In this document: one piece after another, positions 44,681-57,480 of the stretch
Layout: the number at the start of each line of letters is the position of its first letter
Position numbering within the stretch: position 1 is the stretch's first letter
From: Acanthopleura granulata
Taxonomy: Eukaryota > Mollusca > Polyplacophora > Chitonida > Chitonidae
Direction of reading: 5' to 3'
Length of the DNA stretch: 64,000 nt
Assembly (NCBI GenBank): GCA_016165875.1
Contig: JABBOT010000001.1
Coordinates: 38,802,252 to 38,866,251 of the forward strand
The notes under the pieces: model-generated
What the model saw: the letters and a program-made list of their open reading frames with translations, nothing else
What the model was told of the DNA's origin: nothing
The model's database searches: none
Program-made: the position numbers and the translations under genes

Positions 44681-47152
44681 AGCAGATTCTCTTCAACACT
44701 AAATACCCATGGTGTTTCTTATTTTATAAGAAAAATTTCTGTGAGTCAAAGAAAAATCGTCTTTATTAATAAACAGCTACCATGAAATGCCTAATACAGT
44801 AGTCTCTTTGGATCGTTACTGTCCGTAATGATGTGCTTTTAACAGTTATGACTGTTTACAAGTCCAGCCTCAGACATTGACCTAGAAGTGGACAATGTTC
44901 TAATTATGTGATTACCCTTGAATAGAATGTTGGCCACCACTGTGGTCGTATAGCACCTATACCAGCAGACGACAAGTTCACTTGAATTCAGTGATAACCG
45001 GAGGTAAGGAAACTCACAGAAGGAGCGTTTGCCGGCGGATATGATTGAAGTTTCCAGATGTCTGTTCTTTAGTGAAAGCTAAGTGAAGCAAACTCCCGGG
45101 GTGACATTCAACATTTCGTAAGAATAGAATCTTGAATGATTCATTGACGATCGCATGCTAGGACAATTGATAGGTCGGTTATTCCTGACTTTACACATCT
45201 GCATAGACCTCAGTGGGAGAGCGGATCCTCGATGGAGAAGCCACCTTGTGCGTGTTTCCGAAAGACCACAAACAACTGACAAATAAGTTGTCCCATGGGA
45301 ATCGATCCATCTGTTGGCGGTTGGACTTCGGCTTAATGTCGGGTATCGGTACCTTGTGAGATGTAATGTTTTCTCTTGGTTTTGCCCCTTTTCCTCCATC
45401 TATTAAACTGGGGCATCATAAAAAAAATTGTAAATCTGATTTCTCATGGCTTTTGGTAACTGACGTTGTCTAGCTTTTACCTCCACTAGGCGACGAGATT
45501 CACGATTAAAAGAACAAAAACTGATGAACGAAACTTTGCTGAAGAGCTCCTTGGCTGTTTGTAGTCATAATGTAATTCGCTTTAACCACGTCGTAAGCCA
45601 CCCAATCAAATCAAACAGTCAGTGAATCAGTGGATGAGATATCAGTCCTTGCAGAAATCAATCACCGATACCTGTCTCTAAATATAATAAGGCATAACAT
45701 AAATTCATATATACATGTACATCGGATCTGAGACAGTTCATGTGAAGTCGACTGTATCCACTAAATGCTCTCACAATATCGTCCTGTCCAGCACTCTAGA
45801 CACAAAGTCACATATGTGTAAAAACAGAACCATACATAATCATGCAGTATATACATGTATACATCTGAGATTTGAAGTTCGTGTCGGCAGCATGTAGGAG
45901 CTCAAACACCAGGAATAAGATAAAGTTCCATTTACCTTAAAACTTTTAAAGGAAGGGCGCACGAGCCACGGTAAAGCTTCACTGGACTGAAAATGGAAAT
46001 TGCTCATTATCAGAGTGTGGTGAGGCGTTCCTGCGCTCGATCCAGCCAATAGCTACATGTACATCGATGCAGTAACCACACCGACAAGAGTATTTACGGT
46101 GTCCTTCAAGGACATGGTACGATATATTCAGGATAATTTAAAAGCTGACTGAAATATACCAGCTAAACGTGGGAAAAGTGCCTAAGAGCGAGAAAATAAC
46201 CCATAATATAAAGAGAACTGGTCACCAAAATAATTTATAAAAATAAATACTTTAAAACAGATTCTGAACATTAATTTTCATATGTACATTATACTCACTG
46301 AATGGAAGATATCTTTCCTCAATCCCGGTGAAAGGAGCCTAACTTTATTAGTCGTCAAGAAACAACAACTGAAAGGGTAATAGAGCGCTGTCAATATACC
46401 GACAGAATCTTAAGCTTCCCATCTAGCCTTAGTAAAGCAAAATCTATGCAAAATCTATATCTAAGCCTCAAAGTGTTTCATGAATCTAATCTTAAAATTC
46501 GTGCGAAATTTGTAGATCATAATTAGTTTTAAATATAAGGCAGGTGTTTAGCTATAAGCGTTCAATCAGAATAACTGACTGAAAAGTTCCCTAAGGGCTC
46601 TGAGACCCGATTTATCAGCGTAGTCTTACACCCAACGACTCATCGAAGGTTTTGTCAAGCTCCAAGACTCTGTGAAGTTCTATTTAGATGACCACCTTAA
46701 GCTAAGAGAGTAAAAATCTTTGGCTAGCTAGAATATGTTCCCGGAGCCAGCACAACATCTTAGTTAAAATATTAAATTTGAAATGGCAGCGACGTCTGAT
46801 GACTTGGAGATCTGTTTGATCACTGATTACTGTTGTTTAGTCTTTTGTAGTTGACAGCAATCTCCCAAGGCACAAGTACATCAGGGGTAATTTAATGGCC
46901 AACGGCCCGAGATGCGATAACGCGGTATGAAGAAAAACATAAACTTTCCGTCAAAACAAGACAATAAAACTGACATGTTAGCCGCAGGATGGTTTAATGG
47001 AAGTACCGATCATCATGCCAAGTTAACGTCATTCCGCGAATCTAAGTGCATGAGTTTGTCACGTGACGGATGTTGTTGATGCACCAATGTTTAGACAGCA
47101 TCAAGTTTCATTGCCTTAACATTTCGAGTGCCGGTGTCAAGAACTTTTTTTG

Positions 47153-47250
47153 GCAGGGGGCGTGGCTCAGTCGGTTAGCGCCTAAGCGCAGCGCAATGAC
47201 CCAGAAGCCTCCCACCAGTGATTTCGCTTTGAGTTTAAGTCCATGTTAAT
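47153..47250 (+). mobile_element. SINE head, truncated
   Basis: GGCGTGGCTCAGTCGGTTAGCGCCTAAGCGCAGCGCAATGACCC, then CCCACCAGTG...GAGTTTAAGTCC; the body and tail are missing. The sequence then passes into the copy-3 landmark at 47258. Confidence 0.65.
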
Positions 47251-48000
47251 TTTATTTTTAAATATTAGACATTGCCCGATTTAAACCATTCCTCAAATAA
47301 TACATAGATCTCCATTCTTCGCCTAACATACACACGACTTTACAGGACAATGACGGCTTCACGTGTCCCCCTAACCTATCCGTCTCATCTGACACACATA
47401 GCTCTCCCCAGATACGGCTCTAATATTGCCGACACGGCAATATCTTAAGCAGTCATTCATTCTTACACAGACGACAAACTCATCAGAACAGTAATTAATG
47501 AATGATTTCCCATGTTAATTTGTTCTCAGAAACGATTATTGAAGTGATGGATAGGTAAACAATGTCTGTCTCGCGGACCAAACCCTAAGGACTATTGTTG
47601 ATAAACGACGAATCAACGACTTTTGATTGTGGGAACTTGATGCAGATATCTGACGTCAGAAAGCCTTGGAGATGAGAGTGCTGTGATTTTGGCAATCGGG
47701 TAAATAATCATACGCAGATGTAATGTTACATCTCTATTTGAACTCTTATGTAGAAAAATACCATTGTTTAAGTGTGGACGAGAGACATTAGTGACTAGTT
47801 GACAGCCGAGTAGCTATAGCATTCACCTCGACAGCCGACATGTCCAGATTTAGTTCTGTCGAATGAGACGTAAGACCGCCTGTGACTGAGTGGAGTTTCT
47901 TTCTAGTGTCTTTGACATGGTGCTTCAGTGAGGAAGCACTATAAGTACATGTATAATGTGGAATTATAGTCTTACGGCTTTCGTGAATTTTATTTTTGTC

Positions 48001-49654
48001 AGCCCCTGAAAATCAGATTTCCCATTAACAAAATTAGAATACATTCGTATAGGGTAATACACAAAGTGAAGTTGTCGTTGAAGTTGGAGTATAAATTGGT
48101 CTAGTTGCTACAGTGATATCGTGTCTGTAAAGCCTAAGGGATGCACATTCGTGGCATGCCAAGTCAGTTTGCTACAAAACTATTGTAGACCTAAGTCGCT
48201 GACATGTTGAAGACATACATGTATATGGTGTCTTACTAATTATCATCGAATTGCTATACAGTACTGTGACTGGGCATACCAGTTGGAGATTTGAACCAGC
48301 CATCTCAGGGTTTCCAATCCTTACTTCTACCAGTGGACAGCGCTTATATACCTGCCTGTTACAGCAGCTTTGTAGAATGAGTCCAGGACTGAAGGAAAGG
48401 GCTTGTCAACTGTTGAGATAAAACTTTGAAATTTAATCATTTCATTATTCATTCAGAAAGCTTGAGGAAACTCCAGGGAGTGCTTTTTAAATTACTGTTT
48501 CCACAGGATCTCAGACTTCAACAGTGTCCACAGTTAAATGCCTTTTAATTTCATGAGCTTCGGTCAAACGAAGATCAAATCAAACTACTTCAACACATAA
48601 GAGCCATCCACTGAGTTCATCCACTGTTCGTGACGTCAGTCGCGAGCGTCAAACATGATTGTGCGTATGTTATAGCTTATACCTTGTTATCGGTGACCAG
48701 TCATTGGCTGAAGGTACCTTTTCGCATTCTCTTCCGCTTTTACGGCGATTCAATAAGACATAGGACTGAGAGAACCCCTCAAGGTTATTTTCCGTTAGCC
48801 TCTTCTTCGTTAGGCTCGTTGACCTTCATCTCATCAAGCTAAGAGGAAAAGGTTGTTTACGGATCTTGATGGTAGCCTAACAAAGACGTGCTACTGTAGA
48901 TAAAGTGGGGATATGCTCAGAAGGACCCTGCAGGGGGTCTGTGCAGCATCCGCCGTAAATTAATCATATTTCAAATACGGAAGCCAGATCCAGTACAGCA
49001 TAACATATCAATGCACAAAACCAGCTGTATAACCAAGAGTCTATTATCAGACTTTCGGATAAGGCTTGCTCGCAGACCATGATCTGCTGCGAATACAGAT
49101 TCTATACTGCATGGTTGAAGACTTTGTGTGTTGAAAATAAAATGATAGCATGCACGATTTCTTTCATGTTTTAGCGTTTTTAGGCTTTAAAATTCAATGT
49201 AATGACATCATCATTTCTCAAAAGTGAAGAGATTACCAAACTGTTATATTTTAATCTAGATGTTTGATTTTAAAGAGAAAGCGAAAATTTTTATTCTGAT
49301 GCATGCAAGAGGCATGGTTCCATTGACTTCTTTGATCAAAGGCCAATACACGCTCAAGCTGAAAAAAAAAACAGTTTTCTATATCAAATCTTCCGCGCTT
49401 GATATCGTTAACACAACACTGGATAGTGTTGAGCAATGTCCATGTCTAGACTGTTTCAAATCACTTCTTCAGTGTGGGAATGAGTTTTCTGTAATTTCTT
49501 CATATGCTGTACTATTGGTCAAATATTTTCAGCATCTGCATTGCTGTAGAAATCCTTGGGATTCCAACTTCACCGAAACTTCTGTGTACCAAACAATCTG
49601 GCATAAAACTTTCTCCATCCTGTTAAAAGCAATATTTCTTGAGGATTTACAACT
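48001..49654. other. Non-coding host DNA, nothing recognised
   Basis: One ATG-started frame of 132 codons (49260-49658) has no motif and no context; I treat it as chance. Confidence 0.4.
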
Positions 49655-50960
49655 TTGAAACGCCGCAGCCGAATCAGCCAAGGCTGGAAAAGAACCCGCA
49701 ACCTCTGTCACCAACGGCTGAACGCCTGCGGCGTCAGAGACGCTTTAGTCGTGTGAGCCAGGAAGAATCCATGTTCTAGACTATGTTTTACATTGTACCT
49801 TCTTCAAGAATGTTGATGAGGACATTCATAAGCCAATCGTCAACCATAATGGATGTTAAATAATCGGAATACCGATTTCCAAAACAACGTTCAGCATAAT
49901 TCACCAAAGAACTAAAGAAGCAGGCAAAGTCAATGAAAAGAAATCATAAAGGATATAAAATAGGACCAAGAAATGGATAAACCGTCTGACTGTGGAATAA
50001 CTGGAATGGAACTTGCGACCTTATTGCACCTTTTTCTTGGGAGTTTGATTTTCGGCCTGGGAAAACTTCTTGGAATACATTCATCATCACGCATAGGTCA
50101 CCTCTCCTCCCAACTCATCCTTCGCCTTCCCCGAGCCCTGTTGACCCAGTAACCTACCATGCACCTTCGGAATCACTGAAACAATTCCCAACGACTACTA
50201 AAAAGCACAAAATGGCAGGTCGTCATCTTGTTAGTACGGAACGTACTTGGAACTAAAGCATAAAGTCAGACGACCAATATCTCATCGGCCATATCCGCTG
50301 CATTTGTAAGGTTCGGTATGTGTGAAGCAGCTGTCTGAGCAGATGTCAGATGTGGTTTTTCGCCACGTAGGCTGCCGCCACATGCTCACAGCACCACCTG
50401 TTCAGGCGGTCTCCGAGATCAGGAATTTACGCAAATGTTACACAGTCACAATTTTAAAACCAAACGGCATTGAAGCTGTTGTATACAGCAAAGCCTTCAC
50501 CTGTCGCCCGAAGTGCTCAGTCAATGTTTAAATTAAGCAGAGCAATAATGCTCTGTTTAATCGCTCGGTTTGCCATCCATGGCGATACCGTATGAGCTAG
50601 GACCATACAACCATTGGTCACACAGCACGGTGCAGCCATGAGGTGCACGTATGTTTTTCACAGTAGCCGCGTGGTATATGGTGACGAAAGTCCATCTTCA
50701 TTTTATCAAGCGAAACACTTCTTCTAGTAACTGCCGTAAACCTGTGACGTGCAGATGTAGGCCTACCCACTGTTTTGGTGGAGCATCGTCAAATATTACA
50801 CGAATAAACGAGCAGCAACAGCTGGAAGACCTGTAGAAATTTCGCGTCCAAGGAGAATTTGAACCGGCATGTCATGTGTCCTGACCGATTGACAAAGGTG
50901 AACAAAAGCAGCAGGATCTCATCTTCATCATTTATTTTTGGAATCAGAAGTGCATAAATA
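49655..50960 (+). repeat. Tandem duplication of about 1.3 kb, unit 1
   Basis: It begins with GCCGAATCAGCCAAGGCTGG...ACCTCTGTCACCAACGGCTGAA and includes AAGAATGTTGATGAG, ACCATAATGGATGTT and CAGGCGGTCTCCGAGATCAG. It ends with the tRNA-like GAGAATTTGAACCGGCATGTCATG. Each block recurs about 1.6 kb downstream. Confidence 0.75.
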
Positions 50961-51224
50961 GAGAGAAAAATATGAAATCCTGTCATGTACTATAGTCCTT
51001 CAGGAGCCTGTATACTAATCTGGTCTGGCTGGTCACAGAAGCTTGGTGTATAACAGCTGCTTTGGTTAATCAAACTGGTTTGGTTTACATTGAGATTTAT
51101 TTATTTAGGTAGTTAGTTTTGGTGTTTTCCCCCGTTTATAGGTGGGACACCATAGTGCCAGATGGAAATGATCGCTCCTTCGCCGGGCACTGTACCTGAC
51201 AAACTTCCTGGTGTCAGATCAAAC
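50961..51224. other. Spacer between duplicated units
   Basis: Nothing recognised. Confidence 0.4.
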
Positions 51225-52530
51225 GCCACTGCCGAATCTGCGAGAGCTGGAAACGAACTCTCGACCTCTGTGACCAAGGACTGAATGGCTGCTGCTTTAG
51301 TTCTGTGAACCTAGATGGCCCCGTGTTCTAGATTATTTTTTAAGTGTGCCTTCAGCAAGAATGTTGATGAGTTCACGAGTCCAGAAGACATTCGTAAACC
51401 AATTTTCAACCATAATGGATGTTCAATAATCGGAATAACGATTCACCAAACTAAGAACTAAGGAAGTATACAATTCAATGAAAAGAAAACATGAAGGATA
51501 TAAAACAGGACCGAGAAACGGATAAACCTGGCTGTGACTGTGAAATAGCTGGAATGGAACTTGCGACCTTCTTGCACCTTCTAGACAAACTTTTTCTTGG
51601 AAGTTTTGATTTTCGACCTGGGAAAGCTTCTTGGATTATATTCATAACCTCGCATATTTCACCCTTTCACCGCCTCCTTCGTCATCCCCGAGCGCCCCAA
51701 AATAACCATCTTATACTATCTAAATAAACACGCTCTTTGGACCGAGTAGCCTACCATGCACCTTCGGAATCGCTCAAACAGTTCACAAGGACGGCTAACC
51801 AACAGAAAATATCAGGTCGCCATCTTTTTAGCACGAAACATATCTTGGAGTTACAATATAGTCAGGCGACCAAATGCCACATCGATCGTATCGCTGCCCT
51901 TGTGAGGTTCGGTATGTGTGCTTTGCGATCAAAAAGCAGCAGCTGTCTGTGGAAAAAAGCCGTATATGTGATGCTGTAGATTATCGGCTTACCGCCACGT
52001 GAGCTGCCGCCACATGCTCGTACCTCATCCACCCACAACGCCACTTGCTCAGGCGGTCTCCGAGATCAGAGATTTACTGAAATATAGCACAATGTTACAA
52101 CACCGACCGAACTGATCAGTCAGTGTTCAAATTAAACAGGGTAATTATTGGACTGTACTGCTTGTAATGCCGTGGATGGCGATACTCTACGAGCCAGTAC
52201 CGCGCAGTCATTGGTCGAACAGCACAGTGCAGCCATGAAACTCAGGTACACGTATGTTTTTCACTGTGGCCCGCATGGCATATGGCAACCAAAGCTCCCA
52301 TCTTCATTTTATCATGCGAAACACTTTTCACATTAACTGCCGTAAACCAGTGATGTATTGGTGTACACGCCATACTGATGGATTGTCCTCGGCCGCTTAT
52401 TGTCACCCAGGCTAAACGAGCAGTGACAGCGGGAAAGCGTAGAAATTGCCTGGCCAAGGCAGAATTTGAACCGGCCTGTCATGTGTTCTAACCACTAGAC
52501 CTCGGTCAACTCCCACTTTGCACATAGCTG
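51225..52530 (+). repeat. Tandem duplication of about 1.3 kb, unit 2
   Basis: Blocks in the same order as unit 1 (GCCGAATCTGCGAGAGCTGG, AAGAATGTTGATGAG, CAGGCGGTCTCCGAGATCAG, GCAGAATTTGAACCGGCCTG). On the - strand the end carries TAGTGGTTAG and GGTTCAAATTC, A- and B-box-like and closely spaced. Confidence 0.75.
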
Positions 52531-53924
52531 TGTCTACTTCCTTTATCCAGTAGGCACAAATCACCGATCTGATGACTAAATAGCTGATCACTATTAGAAT
52601 TGTAATATTAAATACACTGGCCAATCAAACAGTGCTTTCCATAATGATGGATAACAAATAAGAGACAACAATAAGATGCATAGATTCTCCGCGTTCTCGA
52701 CCGATGACACGTTAAAATTTGATAACACAAGAACCTTCTATTCCCTGTTCGAGTGCGGATAAAAAAACACATCCTTATCTACAACGGAAGAAACACTTAG
52801 CTGCTGGTTTGCTGTCATAAAAGTGATGTGAAAATACTTTCAGCTTTCGATCGCCTCCTTAAGCTGGTCCACCTCGTGTTTAGGTGTTACATTAGGCTCC
52901 ATTCGACTGACACGTCTGATATGTTCTATTTGCATAAATCCTTTGGAAAGTCAAGCAGGGTAAGTAACTGTTTGGATAACGATGATGGTGTGTTAAGTTT
53001 CAGTAGAGGAAGACATTCGCGCAGCCGTTGGATCAAGGCAATAAATTAAAAGGAGTGATATGATGTAGTGCCTGGTTTGATCTACTCCGTCTTCAGTATA
53101 CCGTACACTGATCTTTCCCTTAAGTTCTGCTAGTCACCTGTCTATTCAATTGTGTTTTTTATCTCGCATCTTTGTATGTCATGACATGCACCTCTATTGC
53201 TTTTTCTAGTATAAAGTGAATCCGCGTTACTCCTCCTAGATGAGTAATAAACAGACTCCCGCGTTAAAATTAGTCCCTTTTTGAGTTTTAAAATTGAACC
53301 GTTTGACAATAAAGAATATAGACAAAGATTACCCGAAGCTGCAGGAACAGGATTTCCTGAAGTTCCGTTCCTTACCTGTGTCCTCATATACAGTTTTCTC
53401 ATCTCTCTTGGTGAGTGTAGTGTAATATTTTGGGCTGTCCAAGTCAGTGAATTTGCGGTGTGTGGTAAATGAATATAACCCATCCTCCCGGATATTGTAA
53501 TGCTTTAAAGCTGAGGTATCGTGGCCTTTCCTTCGCCAAGCGCACTGGCCATAATTCATGTTTTTTGCTGTAGACTTGCATCCAATTAAATACCTGTCTA
53601 TATGCGTGTTTTTTGTGTAGCCAAGGGTCATTAGGAGATACCTTAGTATAAAGAGAAAAGTTATATTTACAGATCTACTATTGTCAGATCATAATGGCTG
53701 AAGCCCGTTGTTGTGGTTCAAATGATAGACTTTGAAACTTGTGCTTCGTGACTTCGCCGATAGATGAACATAGATACGGTCAATAAAGGCAACAGGTTTC
53801 CACCGTCATCATTTATTTCTGGAAATCAGAAGGACGTAAGTAGAGTAAAATATATCAAATCGTGTGCTATGGTCCGAGAGTCTGTATATCGGGTCTCATT
53901 GGCCACAGACGTTTGGTGGTTTTA
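52531..53924. other. Non-coding host DNA, nothing recognised
   Basis: Overlapping short frames on both strands near 53142-53631 show no motif. Confidence 0.4.
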
Positions 53925-54140
53925 TCTGATTGGTGTTTTACGCCATACTCAAGAATATTTCGCTTGTACAACGGCGTCCAGCAATACTGTGGGACGAAAC
54001 CGGGCAGAGCCCGGGGCAACCCACGACCATCCGCAGGTAGCTGGCAGACCTCCCCACGTACGGCTGGAGAGGAAGTCAGTATAAGATGAACTCACATTGG
54101 TGAAAGGTCCTGTGTCATTAAGCTGTGTCAGGGCGCGCGT
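53925..54140 (-). mobile_element. SINE, reverse orientation
   Basis: Starts with the inverted tail GATTGGTGTTTTACGCCATACTC, then AAACCGGGCAGAGCCCGGGG, CATCCGCAGGTAGCTGGCAG and GTACGGCTGGAGAGGAAG. Same family as 22093. Confidence 0.8.
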
Positions 54141-55668
54141 TGATATTTAATGTGGCATTTCTCTCCTCGTTCGGTCATTTCCTTGCACAATTTTACTGGA
54201 ATGTGTCGTCTTTGGTTCCTTATAAATACACATAAAATGTACACCGTAAATGTACACCGAAATACACGATGGACTATGTCAGGCCCTTGGTCAATGAGCT
54301 GGAATCTACCTCTGGCGATTGCGGATACAGCTTTAAGTCACTAAGGTTGTCAGGTACCTGACGAAGGTCGGTGGTTTACATCGGACATTTCGGTTTCATT
54401 CACCCTTATACCCGACCGCCGTCATATATATGTGAAAAATTCTTAAGCATGGCGTTAACTATAAGCTAAAGCATAGACAGGAACACTACAGTAGCAACGA
54501 CAGAGTCATGGACGACAAATAGTATAGCCGGTGAAATCGGGTCTCATCGATTTACTCTGTGAAGGGTTTCATTTTAAGTGTTCAGGTTAATGCTCAAAAA
54601 TAGCAGCTTACACTCCCCCTAGCAGCTTACAGCACATTTTCTTAAGCAGCAGTAAGGGAAAATGATTCGTTAATTGTAATTTATTCGAGGCCTGTAGTAT
54701 AGAAATGCTCAAAATGCAGGGTTGTGAGAACATTTAACAAAGATGGCTTAAACCTGTGATCTGTGCATTTCTCCAAATACTAAAGGACCGATGAAACAGA
54801 ACGATTTTTAAATTTGTACAAAAACTCGATTCGGACTCACATCAAAGCCCACTACATAACAAAGCCATTTTACTAACATGGCATGTTTGACCTGGCCGTT
54901 CGTTATGTCCGAAATTAAAACCCCTCATGTCCGGAGGCAATGACAGGCCTACTGAATAATCCTATATATATTCAATATATATATAGGTCTTGACTATACC
55001 CGGGCCACGCAGTCACCACTAGCAGGGTCCGTCGAGACTAAGGGGCATTTATTATTCCCTTGACGAGCTCTTTACGCAGCATTTTACAAAGGGTGGTCAT
55101 GACAGTTAAACTTTTAGTTACTAGTACACTTACAGTACGAGAGAAAATGATTACGAGATTATTCAGCGCTGACGCCCGATTGGTTCTGTTAGAATTGATG
55201 TGAAGGTTGGGGAAACATCGTATACACCGATACATGTCGTAAGAGACAATCCGAGAGCTACCGTTACGGAGGATTTAACCCGTTCTAATTCGAAAGAGAG
55301 ATTAGGAGCGGTGTGATGGTCCTTCCGACTTTATTCAGAGCTTCCAATTTTCTCCTTGAGTAACCCAATGAAAATGACAGTCTTCAACGACGTTATACAA
55401 TACATTTTGTACAGAACATTGTAGTGTACATATCTTTTAGCGATTTTTTCTACCTTTCAACGTTTCAGAGAAAAGTTGGACAAGTTTTGCTCTCAAATCC
55501 AGTTTCTGTGCTACCTACTGTCTGTCGCAATGGCATTTTGGAAAATTTAGTGAAGCAGCGGAATTCAAATTTCCTCGTGAGGGTTCAGGGGCCGCCTAAG
55601 CACCAGTAGATCTGGTCTCTCAAACTGATGATTGTCTCTCATCTTTCTGGCCTTTCATATAACCTGAG
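54141..55668. other. Non-coding host DNA, nothing recognised
   Basis: A TATATA palindrome occurs near 54963-54986; otherwise unremarkable. Confidence 0.4.
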
Positions 55669-55802
55669 ACGCCTTTAGGCAATTTTCTGGTGGCTAAAGT
55701 CATGATGAAACAAAACGAGTCCAAAGATACTGAAACGCCTTTAGGCAATTTTCTGGTGGCTAAAGTCATGATGAAACAAAACGAGTCCAAAGATACTGAA
55801 AC
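55669..55802 (+). repeat. Perfect 66-bp tandem duplication
   Basis: CGCCTTTAGGCAATTTTCTG...GTCCAAAGATACTGA occurs twice with a 66-bp offset and no difference over about 65 bp. As 66 is 22 codons, frames pass through it on both strands, but nothing else supports coding. Confidence 0.85.
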
Positions 55803-57299
55803 CCTTTTCAAGCTTCAGGTTAAAATTTCTTTCGGTGGTCCGTTTAGTTTTATTATTGTGTTAGTGTTATTACTGGCACAATTGTTTGTCAGTATAAATA
55901 CATACTAATACATTTGATAATGCGGGTATATTTAAAAGATGACAATATCGGATGCGGAATGCCAGTGCCAGTAAACATTCTTGGCGTATTGGGCACAACT
56001 GGGTTTCACCAGATGGGGGATATAAACATTTATTGGAATGATGTTTGGTCCTCAAAAATAGTCTTTTTACAAGGGGCAAATCCTTAATTTATGCTCTGTT
56101 GGGACTCTGTCACTACTACTGCCAGACCCCTCTTACCTATTTCATATTTTTCAACACGTTCTGTCGCCTTTCCTAAAAATATATCCCTTTTTAATATATA
56201 TGAGAAGTGTCCAGAGAGTTGAGGTGATAAGTATACATTGTGCATTGTAATACTTAAAATAGAGCTATTATTATTCCACTAGGTCATTAAGCAGCTGTTT
56301 GCACCTCAAGGCACTTGAACCTGGCACATTGTGTTAAGGTAATGACTTCTTCGGAGGTACGATGTGGTTCAGTAATGTGACAGTACAAATTGAGTGAGAG
56401 CAAAATCAAGAATGACGTTGCAATCGGAATCGTGTGAACGGGTCACATGTTATTTGTATGGATGGAGGAATGCGGTTCTGGGGTTCGCCCAGCACTGATT
56501 GTTACAGCTGATCAGGTCAACTGAAACCCCGAACCAGTTCAGCTCATTTCCCTCCTTTCCTCCAGCTGTATTACATACAGGACAGTTGTAAGGTTTCTTC
56601 AACCCTTGCCAAATGCCATTAACGTTATCTCATCTGGAAAACGGGACAAGGTAGAAAAACATAATGGCATTGTGTAATTGACTGTTACAAGAGAACCACT
56701 TGTCGCCAGGGTCTAACTGTTACTTTACATCTCCTCATCATTTGACCCTCAGGCAGTATACACTGTGACTATGTGAAGACAAATGGTCGAATCCATACAA
56801 TACATGGTAGACACTATTGGCCTGTTAGTGACATTCAGTTTCATTAGAATTTTTCTTTGCTTCACATATTTGCACAATATTCCTGCTTAACAAGCTCGAT
56901 GCTAACAACCAGTGCGTACATGGTTTTTCATAGAGTGTATTTGCTATTTAATACAGAGCAAATACCCCTTTGATTTTTTGGAACATTTCATTTGTTACAC
57001 AGACAATTAATTCATTATTATGCTATAATTACATAGAAAATTATTTTCTCCCTTAGGAACTTTTTTTTTCTCTTTTTCTTTTCACTGGAAAAATATTTCA
57101 ACATCAATAAAACTATTTCAAAGTGTAACTTCCCTAAAAATAATTTCGTTTGAAAAATATTAGCAGAGAGAATACAACAAAACAGAGAGAATACAACAAA
57201 ACATTCAAAGGGAATTGTACGACGCTAATCAGCCACTGTACATGCACACTAATGTAAATGGTGTGCAAAGATGGTGTAAAATATCATTCCAGTAAATAA
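55803..57299. other. Non-coding host DNA
   Basis: A 19-bp duplication AGAGAGAATACAACAAAAC at about 57163-57201; nothing else recognised. Confidence 0.4.
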
Positions 57300-57480
57300 A
57301 TAAAGATGTATTTATTTATTTATTTATTTATTTATTCGATTTGGCGTTTTACGTCGTACTCAAGATTATTTCATTTATACTACGACGACCAGCATTAAGG
57401 TGGGAGGAAACCCGACTGAGTCCAGATTAAACCCACTACCATCCGCAGGTTGTTAGCAGACAGAGATGTGGGAAGCTAGC
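57300..57480 (-). mobile_element. SINE fragment, reverse orientation
   Basis: TTTATT run, GGCGTTTTACGTCGTACTCAAG, GACCAGCATTAAGGTGGGAGG and CATCCGCAGGTTGTTAGCAG; the head is missing. Confidence 0.75.

Larger units (their letters stand above)
37796..48000 (+). repeat. Tandem segmental duplication, copy 3
   Basis: It starts at an AATAAAGCGGAGAATAGACTTAACGGG block that matches 30574. Landmarks are at 37951, 40074, 42714, 45169, 47081 and 47258. An extra stretch of about 1.9 kb between about 38.0 and 39.9 kb includes a MITE. The right edge near 48 kb is approximate. Confidence 0.75.

Noticed and set aside
49260..49658. 132-codon ATG frame
   Set aside because: No motif, no splice context, no neighbour; within chance for this length of sequence.
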